Notes: generated from the letters alone by a model not told the origin. 64,000 bases of DNA from Oceanospirillaceae bacterium (GCA_013373085.1 JABXIM010000025.1:62001-126000); one strand, 5' to 3'. Counted from the first letter of the stretch, positions 17,452 through 28,707 are shown. Translations and numbers: made by a program.

Positions 17452-18129
17452 ATGGGCATCTTTTCACGCTTTGGCGACATCATTAACGCCAACCTTACCG
17501 CCCTGCTCGACCGCGCCGAAGACCCGGCCAAGATGATTCGCATGATGATCCAGGAAATGGAGGATACCCTGGTCGAGGTACGCACCACCTCCGCCCGCGT
17601 GATCGCCGACCGCAAAACCCTGGAACGGCGGATCGCCCGGCTGCAGGACGAAGCCATCGAGTGGGAACGCAAGGCGCGCCTGGCCATCAGCAAGGGCCGC
17701 GAGGACCTGGCCCGCGCCGCACTGGCCGAACAGCAGGCGGTCGACGACGCGCTGCGCCAGGCCAGCGCCGAAGTCACCGCCATCGAGGAGCAGCTCGGCA
17801 TCCTCAACGAGGAAATCGGTCAGCTGCAGCAGAAGCTGGACGACGCCAAGGCGAAGCAGAAAGCGTTGCAGGTGCGCGAGCAGACCAATCGCTCCCGCAT
17901 GGACATGCACCGCTCCGGAAACCGCGAAAAGCTCGAGGAAGCCTTCCGCAAGTTCGAAGCCTACGAGCGCCGCATGGATAACATGGAAGCGGAACTCGAG
18001 TCCCGCGATCTGGGTCGTAACCGCAGCCTGCACGAGGAATTCGAAGAGCTGGAACGCGACGACCAGGTGGAAGAAGCGCTGGCGGCCCTCAAGGCAAGGA
18101 TGCAGGCCGACAAGCGGAGTGACGACTGA
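17452..18129 (+). CDS. pspA: PspA, phage-shock effector and PspF inhibitor
   Basis: A 225-residue coiled-coil peripheral membrane protein of the PspA/IM30 (ESCRT-III-like) family. It stabilises damaged inner membrane and holds PspF inactive under normal conditions. The N terminus MGIFSRFGDIINANLTALLD gives the amphipathic helix, followed by AEDPAKMIRMMIQEMEDTL and long heptad-rich helices to about residue 200. ATG 17452 has an AGGAGG ribosome site about ten bases upstream. The stop overlaps the pspB start by one base, so expression is coupled. Transcription comes from the sigma-54 promoter just upstream. Confidence 0.96.
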   Translation: MGIFSRFGDIINANLTALLDRAEDPAKMIRMMIQEMEDTLVEVRTTSARVIADRKTLERRIARLQDEAIEWERKARLAISKGREDLARAALAEQQAVDDALRQASAEVTAIEEQLGILNEEIGQLQQKLDDAKAKQKALQVREQTNRSRMDMHRSGNREKLEEAFRKFEAYERRMDNMEAELESRDLGRNRSLHEEFEELERDDQVEEALAALKARMQADKRSDD

Positions 18130-18398
18130 TGTCCATGATGATGTTCTTCTTCATCCCGACGGTGATTTTCCTCACCGTCGTGGTGCCGATCTGGCTGGTC
18201 CTGCACTACTGGACCCGCGCCCGGCAGAACAAGGGGTTGTCCGATGACGACCGCCACGAGCTGGAGCAGGCGGTGGCGCTGGCCGAGCGCCTCGAGCAGC
18301 GCGTCGCGACCCTGGAAACCATACTCGACAGCGAACACGCCGGCTGGCGCACGGCCCGTGACGATGACGGACCGGCCCGCCGCAGCGCAAGGAGTTGA
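18129..18398 (+). CDS. pspB: PspB, phage-shock membrane protein
   Basis: An 89-residue inner-membrane protein with one N-terminal transmembrane helix (MFFFIPTVIFLTVVVPIWLV). A cytoplasmic amphipathic, leucine-zipper-like segment follows (ELEQAVALAERLEQRVATLE). With PspC it senses membrane stress and recruits PspA away from PspF. It is slightly longer than the usual roughly 75 residues because of a polar C-terminal tail. Its start overlaps the pspA stop (TGATG), and pspC follows two bases after its stop. Confidence 0.92.
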   Translation: MSMMMFFFIPTVIFLTVVVPIWLVLHYWTRARQNKGLSDDDRHELEQAVALAERLEQRVATLETILDSEHAGWRTARDDDGPARRSARS

Positions 18399-18400
18399 AA

Positions 18401-18790
18401 ATGCAAAAGGCATGCAAACGCAACGGCTATAACCGCAACCTCTACCGCAGCTCTAATCAGGGCTGGATCGCCGGCGTCTGCGCCGGGCTCGCTGAAAGCT
18501 ACGGTCAGCCGGTCTGGCTGGCACGGATTATTTTCCTCACGCTGTTCCTGTTCAGCGGCAGCCTGGCGGTACTGCTCTACCTGGCCGGCGTGGTGCTGCT
18601 CGAGCGCCGCCCCGAAGCAGCGCCGCGGGAGACGCCACGCCGGCCAGCATTCGATTATGGCCAGCCGATGAATGCCCGCCTGCGACAGATTGGCGAGCGG
18701 ATGCGCGTCCTCGATCAGCGGCTGCAGGCCATGGAGCGTTACGTCACCTCGAGCCGCTACCGCTTCAACAAGGAGTTCAAGGATCTCTGA
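18401..18790 (+). CDS. pspC: PspC, phage-shock membrane sensor
   Basis: A 129-residue PspC-domain protein. The hallmark N-terminal segment is LYRSSNQGWIAGVCAGLAE, then VWLARIIFLTLFLFSG and a transmembrane helix LAVLLYLAGVVLL. The C-terminal part is a predicted helix containing LRQIGERMRVLDQRLQAME. It acts with PspB at the inner membrane. ATG 18401 is preferred to TTG 18395, which overlaps the pspB stop. It ends the psp operon; the next gene begins 59 bases later and may read through from it. Confidence 0.93.
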   Translation: MQKACKRNGYNRNLYRSSNQGWIAGVCAGLAESYGQPVWLARIIFLTLFLFSGSLAVLLYLAGVVLLERRPEAAPRETPRRPAFDYGQPMNARLRQIGERMRVLDQRLQAMERYVTSSRYRFNKEFKDL

Positions 18791-18849
18791 AGCTTGTGCC
18801 AAGCCGGTATCTCTCGGTTAAGATGTCAGCTCTTAATGGAGCTGCCCCT

Positions 18850-19461
18850 ATGGATCAGAAGCCGCAAGACACCGCCCCCGGGCTGAATGCCACCGAAGCT
18901 GCCGAGAATGCCGTAACGGTGGTGATTTCCAGGCGCATCAAGAAGGGCAAGGAAAAGGATTTCGAGCATCTGAACGCGGCCATCAGCCGCGAAGCCGTGC
19001 ACTTTCCCGGCTTTCTCGGCACCACCCTGTTCCGCCCCGCCAGCAGCGAAGATCCGGAGTACCGCATCATTTTCAAGTTCCGTACCCGCGAGGACTTAGA
19101 CCGCTGGCATCACTCCGCCGAACGCCATCGCTACCTGGACGACATCGAAGCTTGCCTGGATGCGCCCGACAAGACCGAAGTATTGTCGGGGCTGGTCGCC
19201 TGGTTCTCGTTGCCGGGCCAGAATCCGGTGCAACCGCCGCCGAAATACAAGATGGCGGTGGTCGCCTGGCTGGCGATCTTTCCATTGATCACGCTGATCA
19301 CCTGGACCCTGGGTCCCTGGCTGGGCCGGTTTCCGCTCGTTCCCCGCACCCTGGCGATGACGGTGGTCGTGACGCTGCTGATGACCTACATCCTGATGCC
19401 GGCCCTGACCAGGCTGCTGGCGTTCTGGCTGTTTCCAAAGCGGGACCGCGGCGAACGGTAA
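18850..19461 (+). CDS. Membrane-anchored antibiotic-biosynthesis-monooxygenase (ABM)-domain protein
   Basis: A 203-residue protein with an N-terminal ABM-type dimeric alpha/beta-barrel domain (about 25-110: VTVVISRRIKKGKEKDFEHL, FPGFLGTTLFRP, YRIIFKFRTREDLDRWHHS). Two C-terminal transmembrane helices follow at about 132-155 and 165-190. This architecture recurs in many proteobacteria as an uncharacterised membrane protein. The ABM fold can bind heme or act on small aromatic substrates, but no specific activity can be read. ATG 18850 has GGAG eight bases upstream; earlier in-frame starts lie inside the leader. It follows the psp operon on the same strand, so co-expression under envelope stress is possible (inference). 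Confidence 0.8.
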   Translation: MDQKPQDTAPGLNATEAAENAVTVVISRRIKKGKEKDFEHLNAAISREAVHFPGFLGTTLFRPASSEDPEYRIIFKFRTREDLDRWHHSAERHRYLDDIEACLDAPDKTEVLSGLVAWFSLPGQNPVQPPPKYKMAVVAWLAIFPLITLITWTLGPWLGRFPLVPRTLAMTVVVTLLMTYILMPALTRLLAFWLFPKRDRGER

Positions 19462-19498
19462 CCAAGCAATGCCGTGATATCAGCCGCCTGCATCGTAG

Positions 19499-19526
19499 GA
19501 TGCGGTGAAGCGCAGCGTAACCCATC
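19499..19526. repeat. Degenerate REP-like element
   Basis: Preceded by GTAG, the sequence runs from GATGCGGT to ACCCATC with GAAGCGCAGCGTA between. It resembles the GATGGGT...ACCCATC inverted repeats found at 22225-22291 and 54563-54627, with one arm decayed. It lies between convergent genes. Confidence 0.5.
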
Positions 19527-19566
19527 AATTGCGCGCAGCGCATGACGAGCCTCCTCAGGATGGCAT

Positions 19567-20124
19567 TCACGCCAAAACACCGACAGCCCGGGCGATCAAC
19601 GCACGCAGCCGCACCGTATCCGGCCCTTCCTGGTCACGCATCGCCGGTTGCAGGATGCCTTCGCGGCACAGCGCGCGCAGCACGAAACGCTGCCCATCGT
19701 CCAACCCCGCCTGATGTGCCTCCAGCACTGACCCGCACCAGCGTTCGAGCCCCTGCTCGAAGGTGTCGAACAGCTGCCAGGCGCCCGATTCCATCTTGTG
19801 CCGCTCTCCGAGCATGATGCGGTACACCGCAAGCATCTCGGGCTGCGCCGCCAGCAGCCGGTAGGCCTCGAGTATCGCCCCTAGCCAGTCATCCACGGCC
19901 GCGTCGATGGCATTGCGCTGCTGCTCCGCCGCCTCGATCGTCTGTTCCAGCATCGCCTGCCACAGCACCTGTTTGCTGGCGAAGTGGCTATACACCGTGG
20001 GCTTCGACACCCCGGCCTGCTGTACCACCAGATCCACGGTGGTGCCCTGGTATCCGCGCTCGATAAACAGCGCGCGGGCGCTGTCGAGTATCTGCTGCTT
20101 TTTGGAGGGCCGCCCTCTGGCCAT
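19567..20124 (-). CDS. TetR-family transcriptional regulator
   Basis: A 185-residue repressor. The N-terminal helix-turn-helix reads QQILDSARALFIERGYQGTT, then VVQQAGVSKPTVYSHFASKQ, a textbook TetR domain. The C-terminal ligand domain is typical in length and resembles AcrR-like members. ATG 20124 is chosen because GGGAG lies five bases upstream; an earlier in-frame start at 20139 is less well placed. It is divergent from trpB, with a 21-bp dyad between them (20173-20193), so it probably represses both itself and the trpBA pair (inference). The ligand is unknown. Confidence 0.9.
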   Translation of the reverse strand: MARGRPSKKQQILDSARALFIERGYQGTTVDLVVQQAGVSKPTVYSHFASKQVLWQAMLEQTIEAAEQQRNAIDAAVDDWLGAILEAYRLLAAQPEMLAVYRIMLGERHKMESGAWQLFDTFEQGLERWCGSVLEAHQAGLDDGQRFVLRALCREGILQPAMRDQEGPDTVRLRALIARAVGVLA

Positions 20125-20145
20125 GTCGACTCCCGGCATTAACGT

Positions 20146-20193
20146 TTGACAGCTGAGGATTTTACTAATATTTTAACTAAACGGTATAGTTAA
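20146..20193 (+). promoter_or_regulatory. trpBA promoter with overlapping dyad operator
   Basis: A consensus -35 box TTGACA (20146-20151) is followed 17 bases later by TATTTT (20169-20174). Overlapping and just downstream is a perfect dyad, TTAACTA (20173-20179), a 7-base spacer, and TAGTTAA (20187-20193). It sits between the TetR gene and trpB, the expected place for that repressor to bind. Confidence 0.65.
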
Positions 20194-20211
20194 TTTAATC
20201 GAGAGACGGTG

Positions 20212-21447
20212 ATGAAAAGCGATCAGGGCTTCTTCGGCCGCTTTGGCGGCAGCTACATTCCGGAAATACTCCACGCCAGCCAGCGCGAACTGGTAGCCGC
20301 CTGGGAAGAGGCATCCGTCGATGCCGATTTTCTGGCGCTCGTCGACCGGGAGATGCAGCAGTATTCGGGCCGGCCGACGCCGCTGACACCCTGCCCCAAC
20401 CTGAGCCGGACGCTCGGTGGCGCTCAGGTCTACCTCAAGCGCGAGGACCTGAACCATAGCGGCGCCCACAAGATGAACAACGTCATCGGCCAGGGCCTGC
20501 TGGTCAAACGCATGGGCAAGAAGCGCATCATTGCCGAAACCGGCGCCGGTCAGCACGGTGTCGCCTCGGCGCTGATCGCGGCGCGGCTCGGACTCGACTG
20601 CACCGTTTACATGGGGGCCCGCGACATCGAGCGCCAGTATCCCAACGTGTTCTGGATGAAGCAGCTTGGCGCCACCGTTGTGCCGGTCACGAGTGGCGCC
20701 CAGACGCTGCGCGACGCCCTCGACGAGGCGCTGCGCGACTGGTCTTCGGATCCCTCCGGCAGCCATTACCTGATCGGCACCGCCTGCGGCCCCGCCCCCT
20801 ACCCGGAGATGGTGGCGCAGTTTCAGTCCGTGATCGGCCGCGAAGTCCGCACCCAGAGCCTGGAGCAGTTCGGCGCGCTGCCGGACCGCATCTACGCCTG
20901 CGTCGGCGGCGGCAGCAACGCCGCCGGTATCCTGCTGCCCTTCGTCGATGACGCCGCTGTCGAGCTGGTCGGTATCGAAGCCGGCGGCCGTGGCCAGGCG
21001 CCGGGCGAGCACTCGATCCGGCTCTCGGACGGTCTCGGCAGTCCCGGCATCGCCCAGGGCTTCGCCACCATGTTCCTGCAGGACGACCAGGGCCAGCTGA
21101 TGGAGACCCACTCGGTCGCCGCGGGGCTCGACTATGTCGGCGTATCACCGATCCTGGCCCATCTGGCGGAAACCGGTCGCGTGCGCATGAGCGCCGCCGG
21201 CGATGACGAAACCCTGTCCGCCTTCCGCACGCTGCTGCGACATGAAGGCGTAATTCCGGCGCTGGAGTCGGCCCATGCCGTCGCCGGCGCGCTGCGCGAA
21301 ATACCAAAGCTGTCGCCGGAGCAACGGGTGGTGATCAACATCTCCGGACGTGGCGACAAGGATATCTTCAACGTGGCTAGCGCACTGCAGGATCCCGAGT
21401 TCAACGGCTTCCTGCAGCGCTATCTGGAACGGGAGGCACAGGCATGA
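20212..21447 (+). CDS. trpB: Tryptophan synthase beta chain
   Basis: A 411-residue PLP enzyme that joins indole and L-serine to form tryptophan. The PLP lysine is Lys87 in HSGAHKMNN, the same position number as in the Salmonella enzyme. It is followed by AETGAGQHGVASA and the glycine-rich phosphate loop CVGGGSNAAG. The N terminus FFGRFGGSYIPEIL is slightly unlike the usual FGGxYVPE segment, suggesting a side branch of TrpB. ATG 20212 is used, with GAGAG upstream; GTG 20209 is adjacent in frame. It overlaps trpA by four bases (ATGA), so the two are coupled. Control by a divergent TetR protein is unusual for trp genes. Confidence 0.92.
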   Translation: MKSDQGFFGRFGGSYIPEILHASQRELVAAWEEASVDADFLALVDREMQQYSGRPTPLTPCPNLSRTLGGAQVYLKREDLNHSGAHKMNNVIGQGLLVKRMGKKRIIAETGAGQHGVASALIAARLGLDCTVYMGARDIERQYPNVFWMKQLGATVVPVTSGAQTLRDALDEALRDWSSDPSGSHYLIGTACGPAPYPEMVAQFQSVIGREVRTQSLEQFGALPDRIYACVGGGSNAAGILLPFVDDAAVELVGIEAGGRGQAPGEHSIRLSDGLGSPGIAQGFATMFLQDDQGQLMETHSVAAGLDYVGVSPILAHLAETGRVRMSAAGDDETLSAFRTLLRHEGVIPALESAHAVAGALREIPKLSPEQRVVINISGRGDKDIFNVASALQDPEFNGFLQRYLEREAQA

Positions 21448-22217
21448 GCGCTCTGCAGCACTTTATCGAAACCCGACGCAAAGATAGCGAAATCCTGCTG
21501 ATGACCCACGTGGTCTACGGCTACCCGACGGTAGACGAAAGCCTGGCGCTGATGCGCGATCTGCTGGATACCGGCGTCGAACTGCTGGAAGTGCAGTTTC
21601 CGTTCTCCGATCCGTCCGCCGACGGCCCGTCGATCCTCAATGCCTGCCACGAGGCACTGGAAAACAAGCCAACGCTCTCAGCGTGCCTGGAGGACATGGC
21701 GAAGCTGTCGCGCGACTATCCCGACAGCCGAATCCTGTTGATGAGCTACCTGAACCCGTTTTACCGCTACGGACTGGAGCGCCTGCCTAAAGACGCTGCT
21801 CAGTCTGGCATCAGCGGCTTTATCGTGCCGGACCTGCCGCTGGAGCTGGCCGGCGCTTTCCGAAGCGCCTGCAACGATGCCGACGTGGAGCCGGTGTGGA
21901 TGCTGACGCCGGAAACGCCGGCGTCACGCATGCAGGACATCTGCGCAGCGGCAACCGGGCTGCTCTACTGCGTCAGCCGCCGCGGCGTCACCGGCAAAAG
22001 CGACGGCAATGCACAACCGCTCGACGACTACCTGGCAGGCATCCGCACCTACACTGATTTGCCGCTGGCCGTCGGCTTCGGCATCCGGGATGCGGCGCAG
22101 GTGGCGGCGCTGACCGGCAAAGCCGATATCGCCATCCTTGGCTCGGGCATACTGGACGCCTTCAACGCAGGCGGCCGGGCCGCGGTGCGGGACCTGGTGC
22201 AGTCTTTACGGGGCTGA
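21444..22217 (+). CDS. trpA: Tryptophan synthase alpha chain, divergent form
   Basis: A 257-residue TIM-barrel lyase that cleaves indole-3-glycerol phosphate to indole and glyceraldehyde 3-phosphate and channels indole to TrpB. The catalytic residues fall at canonical numbers: Glu49 in ELLEVQFPFSDP and Asp60 in SADGPSI. The usual ELGVPFSDP is here EVQFPFSDP, and the first strand is THVVYGYPT instead of AYLTAGDP, so it belongs to a divergent branch. The phosphate-binding loop GFGIRDAAQV and ILGSGILDA are present. Its start overlaps the trpB stop. A REP-like hairpin begins eight bases after the stop and may end or stabilise the transcript. Confidence 0.9.
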   Translation: MSALQHFIETRRKDSEILLMTHVVYGYPTVDESLALMRDLLDTGVELLEVQFPFSDPSADGPSILNACHEALENKPTLSACLEDMAKLSRDYPDSRILLMSYLNPFYRYGLERLPKDAAQSGISGFIVPDLPLELAGAFRSACNDADVEPVWMLTPETPASRMQDICAAATGLLYCVSRRGVTGKSDGNAQPLDDYLAGIRTYTDLPLAVGFGIRDAAQVAALTGKADIAILGSGILDAFNAGGRAAVRDLVQSLRG

Positions 22218-22224
22218 CGCATTT

Positions 22225-22291
22225 GATGGGTTACGCGACGCGCTAAACAAGCAGATGCGGATACGCCATGCCACTGCGTCGCTAACCCATC
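22225..22291. repeat. REP-like inverted repeat downstream of trpA
   Basis: Arms 22225-22241 and 22276-22291 pair as GATGGGTTA, a bulged C, GCGACGC against GCGTCGCTAACCCATC. The unit is followed by CTAC, completing the flanking GTAGG/CCTAC pattern seen at the other REP-like sites. It may act as terminator or mRNA stabiliser for trpBA. Confidence 0.7.
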
Positions 22292-22325
22292 CTACAATCT
22301 GTCGCTGAGAAGCTGATATCGGTAC

Positions 22326-22452
22326 GTTGGGTGAAGGCAGGAACGGCCGTAACCGCCATGGAAGGTGGAAATACTGGCACTGCAGGAGCAAATGCCAGTG
22401 AACCCAACGCTTTTAGTGCCGACCGGCACCAACCGGTCTGCACTGCGATCAA
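22326..22452 (+). repeat. Structured intergenic repeat, copy 1
   Basis: An outer stem GTTGGGT (22326-22332) / ACCCAAC (22402-22408) encloses two hairpins. Hairpin 1 is CCGCC (22353-22357) / GGTGG (22364-22368). Hairpin 2 is ACTGGCA (22373-22379) / TGCCAGT (22393-22399) around a GCAGGAGC loop. A third, partly decayed hairpin follows at about 22430-22452. The same module recurs at 28708-28808 and 54433-54560. No credible gene lies in 22218-22681. Confidence 0.7.
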
Positions 22453-22681
22453 TATGCGGCTGCCGCCTGCCCGTCCTGCTTTCTTTTCGCGAGCGCGACC
22501 ATGCATGGGCGGGCGACAGATCACAACCACCGCCCCCGAGCCATCCCCCGAAACCACCCGCGTCAAAAGACCTCCGGCGCCGCTCCGACGTCTCCAAGTC
22601 TGCCCGGCCGGGCAAAAACTGTTTGTTCTGCAATACTTTACCTACTCGTACTCCGTCAAGAATCCGAGCTAGGAGAGTAAT

Positions 22682-23680
22682 ATGAAGGCATTAATCGGCG
22701 CACTTCCGCTACTGCTGGCGGCTACCCTTGTCCAGGCCGACGACAACTGCGGCCGCGTCACCATCGCCGACATGAACTGGAATTCTGCCTCCCTGATGGC
22801 CAACGTCGACCGCTTTATCCTCACCAACGGTTACGGCTGCGATGCAGAGCTGGTCCCCGGCGACACCATGCCGACCGGTACGTCGATGACCGAAAAAGGC
22901 GAGCCCGATATCGCGCCGGAACTCTGGAGCAATTCGATGAAGGCGGCGCTGGAGAAAGGTGTAGAGGAGAAGCGGCTGCGTATCGCCGGCAAGTCGCTGT
23001 CCGACGGTGGCGAAGAAGGTTTCTGGGTGCCGCAGTATCTGGTCGACAAGGACCCAAGCCTGGCGACCATCGACGGCGTCATCGCCCACGCCGACCTGTT
23101 CAAGAACCCGGAGAATCCCGACAAGTCGGCCTTTATCGGCTGTCCGGCGGGCTGGACCTGCCAGATCACCAGCGGCAACCTGTTCAGGGCGCTGAAGCTC
23201 GGCGACGCCGGCTTCGAGCTGATCGACCCGGGTTCCGCCGCCGGGCTGTCGGGCTCTATCGCCCGCGCCTACGAGCGCGAGGAGCCCTGGTTCGGCTATT
23301 ACTGGGCGCCGACCGCGGTGCTCGGCAAGTACAAGATGGTCAAGGTCGACTTCGGGGTCGGCGTCGACGAGGAGCACTACGTCAACTGCATCAGCGTCGC
23401 CGACTGCCTGGACCCACATGTCACCATGTACCCGCCCGCGCCGGTACACACCGTCACCACCGAAGGCTTTGCCGAGCGCGCACCCGAAGCCTTCGACTAC
23501 CTGAGCAAGCGCGCTTTCACCAACGCCCAGATGAACGAAATCCTCGCCTGGATGGAGGACAATCAGGCCGACGGCGACTTTGCCATGGAATACTTCCTCA
23601 AGAACTACGAGGACACCTGGACTCCCTGGGTGCCGGACGACGTTGCCGCCAAGGTCAAGGAGGCACTGGCGAATCTCTAG
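22682..23680 (+). CDS. Glycine betaine/proline-type ABC transporter substrate-binding protein (OpuAC/ProX family)
   Basis: A 332-residue periplasmic binding protein. A signal peptide covers about residues 1-19 (LLLAATLVQA, cleaved before DDN). The mature part is an OpuAC fold: VTIADMNWNSASLMANV, IAPELWSNSM, GFWVPQYLVD, WFGYYWAPTAVLGKY. Conserved tryptophan and tyrosine residues in these segments suit an aromatic cage for a quaternary amine. Binding protein, permease and ATPase genes follow in that order on the same strand, forming a complete importer. The ligand could be glycine betaine, choline, proline betaine or a related compound; the sequence alone does not decide. A small hairpin after it may raise its expression over the permease. 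Confidence 0.9.
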   Translation: MKALIGALPLLLAATLVQADDNCGRVTIADMNWNSASLMANVDRFILTNGYGCDAELVPGDTMPTGTSMTEKGEPDIAPELWSNSMKAALEKGVEEKRLRIAGKSLSDGGEEGFWVPQYLVDKDPSLATIDGVIAHADLFKNPENPDKSAFIGCPAGWTCQITSGNLFRALKLGDAGFELIDPGSAAGLSGSIARAYEREEPWFGYYWAPTAVLGKYKMVKVDFGVGVDEEHYVNCISVADCLDPHVTMYPPAPVHTVTTEGFAERAPEAFDYLSKRAFTNAQMNEILAWMEDNQADGDFAMEYFLKNYEDTWTPWVPDDVAAKVKEALANL

Positions 23681-23697
23681 CGTTTACCCTCTCCGCT

Positions 23698-23712
23698 CCG
23701 GCCGATGGCCGG
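23698..23712 (+). other. Small intra-operon hairpin
   Basis: CCGGCC-gat-GGCCGG is a perfect 6-bp stem between the binding-protein and permease genes. Such stem-loops often protect the upstream mRNA segment, giving more binding protein than permease; that role is inferred. Confidence 0.45.
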
Positions 23713-23747
23713 GGCGCGTCCCCCCGCCTGTCCACAGGAGGTAACGT

Positions 23748-24647
23748 ATGGCCGATGCATCCTGGCTCAGGGAATTTCCAGAGATGGACCGGATGGACCT
23801 GCTCGAAATCCGCAAGACGCTCGATACCGCCTATCGCGAGTTTTCGCGTAGCTACGGCGACGCAATCGAATCCTTCTTCGACCCGCTGCTCGACTTTCTG
23901 ATCTGGTTCGAGCAACTGCTGATCAACTCCCCCTGGTGGGCCGTGATTCTGGTCGTGACCGCACTGGTGTACAGCGCCACCCGCTCCTGGAAGCTGTCGG
24001 CCGGCGTGGTGATCTCCTTCCTGCTCATCGGCTACTTCGGCATGTGGGAAGACACCATGAGCACCCTGAGCATCATCACCGTCTGCACACTGATGTCGAT
24101 CGTGCTTGGCATTCCCATTGGCATCCTGATGGCCCGCTCAGACCGCGTGCAGACAGTCGTTACGCCGGTGCTCGATATCATGCAGACGATGCCGGCGTTC
24201 GTCTATCTGATCCCCGTGGTGATGCTGCTCGGTATCGGCAAGATACCGGGACTGATCGCGGTGGTGATCTATGCGATCCCGCCGGTGATCCGGCTCACCA
24301 ACCTGGGCATCCGGCTGGTCGACCCCGAAGTGATGGAGGCCGCCACCGCCTATGGCGCCAGCCCGATGCAACGGCTGTTCGGCGTGCAGTTGCCGCTGGC
24401 GATGCCAACCATCATGGCAGGGATCAACCAGACCATCATGATGGCGCTGGCGATGGTGGTCATCGCCTCGATGATCGGCGTCAAGGGGCTGGGACAGCCG
24501 GTGCTGAAATCGATCACCAATCAGTATTTCACCCTGGGCCTGTTCAACGGCCTGGCCATCGTCGCGCTGGCAATCATCTTCGACCGCGTATCCCAGGCCT
24601 ACGCGCGCCGCACCCAGCGACACATGAAAGGAGGACGCAATGGCTGA
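23748..24647 (+). CDS. Betaine/proline-type ABC transporter permease (OpuAB/ProW family)
   Basis: A 299-residue inner-membrane permease with about six or seven hydrophobic helices after a polar N terminus of about 55 residues. The EAA loop that contacts the ATPase is seen as EAATAYGASPMQRLFGVQLP, followed by MAGINQTIMMALAMVVIASM, both characteristic of ProW-type proteins. ATG 23748 has AGGAGG five to ten bases upstream. The end of the gene overlaps the start of the ATPase gene by eight bases, consistent with coupled translation of the complex. Confidence 0.92.
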   Translation: MADASWLREFPEMDRMDLLEIRKTLDTAYREFSRSYGDAIESFFDPLLDFLIWFEQLLINSPWWAVILVVTALVYSATRSWKLSAGVVISFLLIGYFGMWEDTMSTLSIITVCTLMSIVLGIPIGILMARSDRVQTVVTPVLDIMQTMPAFVYLIPVVMLLGIGKIPGLIAVVIYAIPPVIRLTNLGIRLVDPEVMEAATAYGASPMQRLFGVQLPLAMPTIMAGINQTIMMALAMVVIASMIGVKGLGQPVLKSITNQYFTLGLFNGLAIVALAIIFDRVSQAYARRTQRHMKGGRNG

Positions 24648-25827
24648 AGCGCTGATCCGGGTGGAGGGGCTCTACAAGGTCTTCGGCAAGGATCCGGCGT
24701 CGGTGATGCCGCTGGTGCGCGAAGGTCGATCAAAAGACGACATTCTCGCCGAGACCGGTCATACGGTCGGGCTCAAGAATATAAATCTCAAGATCGGCAA
24801 GGGCGAGATCTACGTCATCATGGGGCTGTCGGGGTCCGGCAAATCGACGCTGATCCGGCACTTCAACCGCCTGATCGACCCCACCGAGGGTCGTATACTG
24901 ATCGAGGGGGTCGATGTCATGAAACTGTCCCCCAAGGAGCTCATCGCGTTCCGCCGCTACAAGATGTCGATGGTGTTCCAGCGCTTCGGCCTAATGCCGC
25001 ACCGTACCGTGCTCGAAAATGTTGGCTACGGCCTCGCCATCCAGGGCAGTGACCGCAACAGTCGCAACGACAAGGCAAAGCATTGGCTGGAGGCCGTGGG
25101 ACTCGCGGGCTATGGCGAGCAGTACCCGTCGCAGCTGTCCGGCGGTCAGCAGCAGCGCGTCGGACTCGCCCGGGCGCTGTGTACCAACGCAGAGATCCTG
25201 TTGATGGATGAAGCCTTTTCGGCACTGGACCCGCTGATTCGCAGCGAAATGCAGGATCAGCTGCTCGAGTTGCAGCAAAAGCTGCACAAGACAATCATTT
25301 TCATCACCCACGACCTCGACGAAGCGCTACGGCTTGGCGATCGCATCGCCATCCTCAAGGACGGTGCCCTGGTTCAGGAGGGCGCACCGGTCGACATCCT
25401 GCTGCACCCGGCGGACGACTATGTCGCCGCTTTCGTCAGGGACGTCAACCGGGCCCGGGCGCTGACGGTCGAGACAGTCATGACACCCGCGGCCTGCTGC
25501 ATCAACAGTGATTCCGTCCGCGACGCGCTAGCCACTCTGGAAAGCGCCGGCCGCGATTACGGCTTTTACGTTACCCAAGCAGGTTATCAGGGCACCCTGA
25601 GCCGCCGCAGGCTGGAATCGGCGTCCGGCGAGCATATCGACAGTCAATTGCTCGAGGCAGTGTCCCCGGTCTCGCCCGATGCACTGATCGAGACGGTAAT
25701 CCCCGACACCCTGGAGACGCCGGGTCCATTGCCGGTCGTGGATAAGGACGGCCAGCTCCAGGGCGAGCTGTCACGCGCCAACCTGGTCGAGGTACTCGGT
25801 GGCGGATCGGACCGCAACGCGGCCTGA
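24640..25827 (+). CDS. Betaine/proline-type ABC transporter ATPase with CBS region (OpuAA/ProV family)
   Basis: A 395-residue ATPase. It has the ProV-type N-terminal extension (VEGLYKVFGKDP), Walker A GLSGSGKST (62-70), signature LSGGQQQRVGLARAL, Walker B ILLMDEAFSALDP, and the H-loop FITHDLDEALRLGD. The C-terminal 120 residues (from about VETVMTPAACCINSD) form a degenerate CBS-like region, which in OpuA senses ionic strength and gates transport. This suggests osmotic regulation of the importer (inference). It overlaps the permease gene by eight bases. The following fusion gene starts 40 bases downstream on the same strand. Confidence 0.92.
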   Translation: MAEALIRVEGLYKVFGKDPASVMPLVREGRSKDDILAETGHTVGLKNINLKIGKGEIYVIMGLSGSGKSTLIRHFNRLIDPTEGRILIEGVDVMKLSPKELIAFRRYKMSMVFQRFGLMPHRTVLENVGYGLAIQGSDRNSRNDKAKHWLEAVGLAGYGEQYPSQLSGGQQQRVGLARALCTNAEILLMDEAFSALDPLIRSEMQDQLLELQQKLHKTIIFITHDLDEALRLGDRIAILKDGALVQEGAPVDILLHPADDYVAAFVRDVNRARALTVETVMTPAACCINSDSVRDALATLESAGRDYGFYVTQAGYQGTLSRRRLESASGEHIDSQLLEAVSPVSPDALIETVIPDTLETPGPLPVVDKDGQLQGELSRANLVEVLGGGSDRNAA

Positions 25828-25867
25828 CCCGGAATCCTGTGCATCTCCAATCCTGCCGGAAGACAGC

Positions 25868-28669
<2,802 letters not shown>

Positions 28670-28671
28670 AC

Positions 28672-28695
28672 GCACCCGTCCTTTAAATCGGGTGT
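28672..28695 (+). terminator. Weak hairpin after the fusion gene
   Basis: CACCCG (28673-28678) and CGGGTG (28689-28694) pair around a 10-base AT-rich loop three bases after the stop codon. No T-run follows, so termination is only possible. Confidence 0.35.
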
Positions 28696-28707
28696 AGGAC
28701 CGCCTGA

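Noticed and set aside
22331-22685. Open frames of 106-113 codons in the gap between trpA and the binding-protein gene
   Set aside because: They run through the structured repeat and its hairpins, and the translations have no protein-like features.
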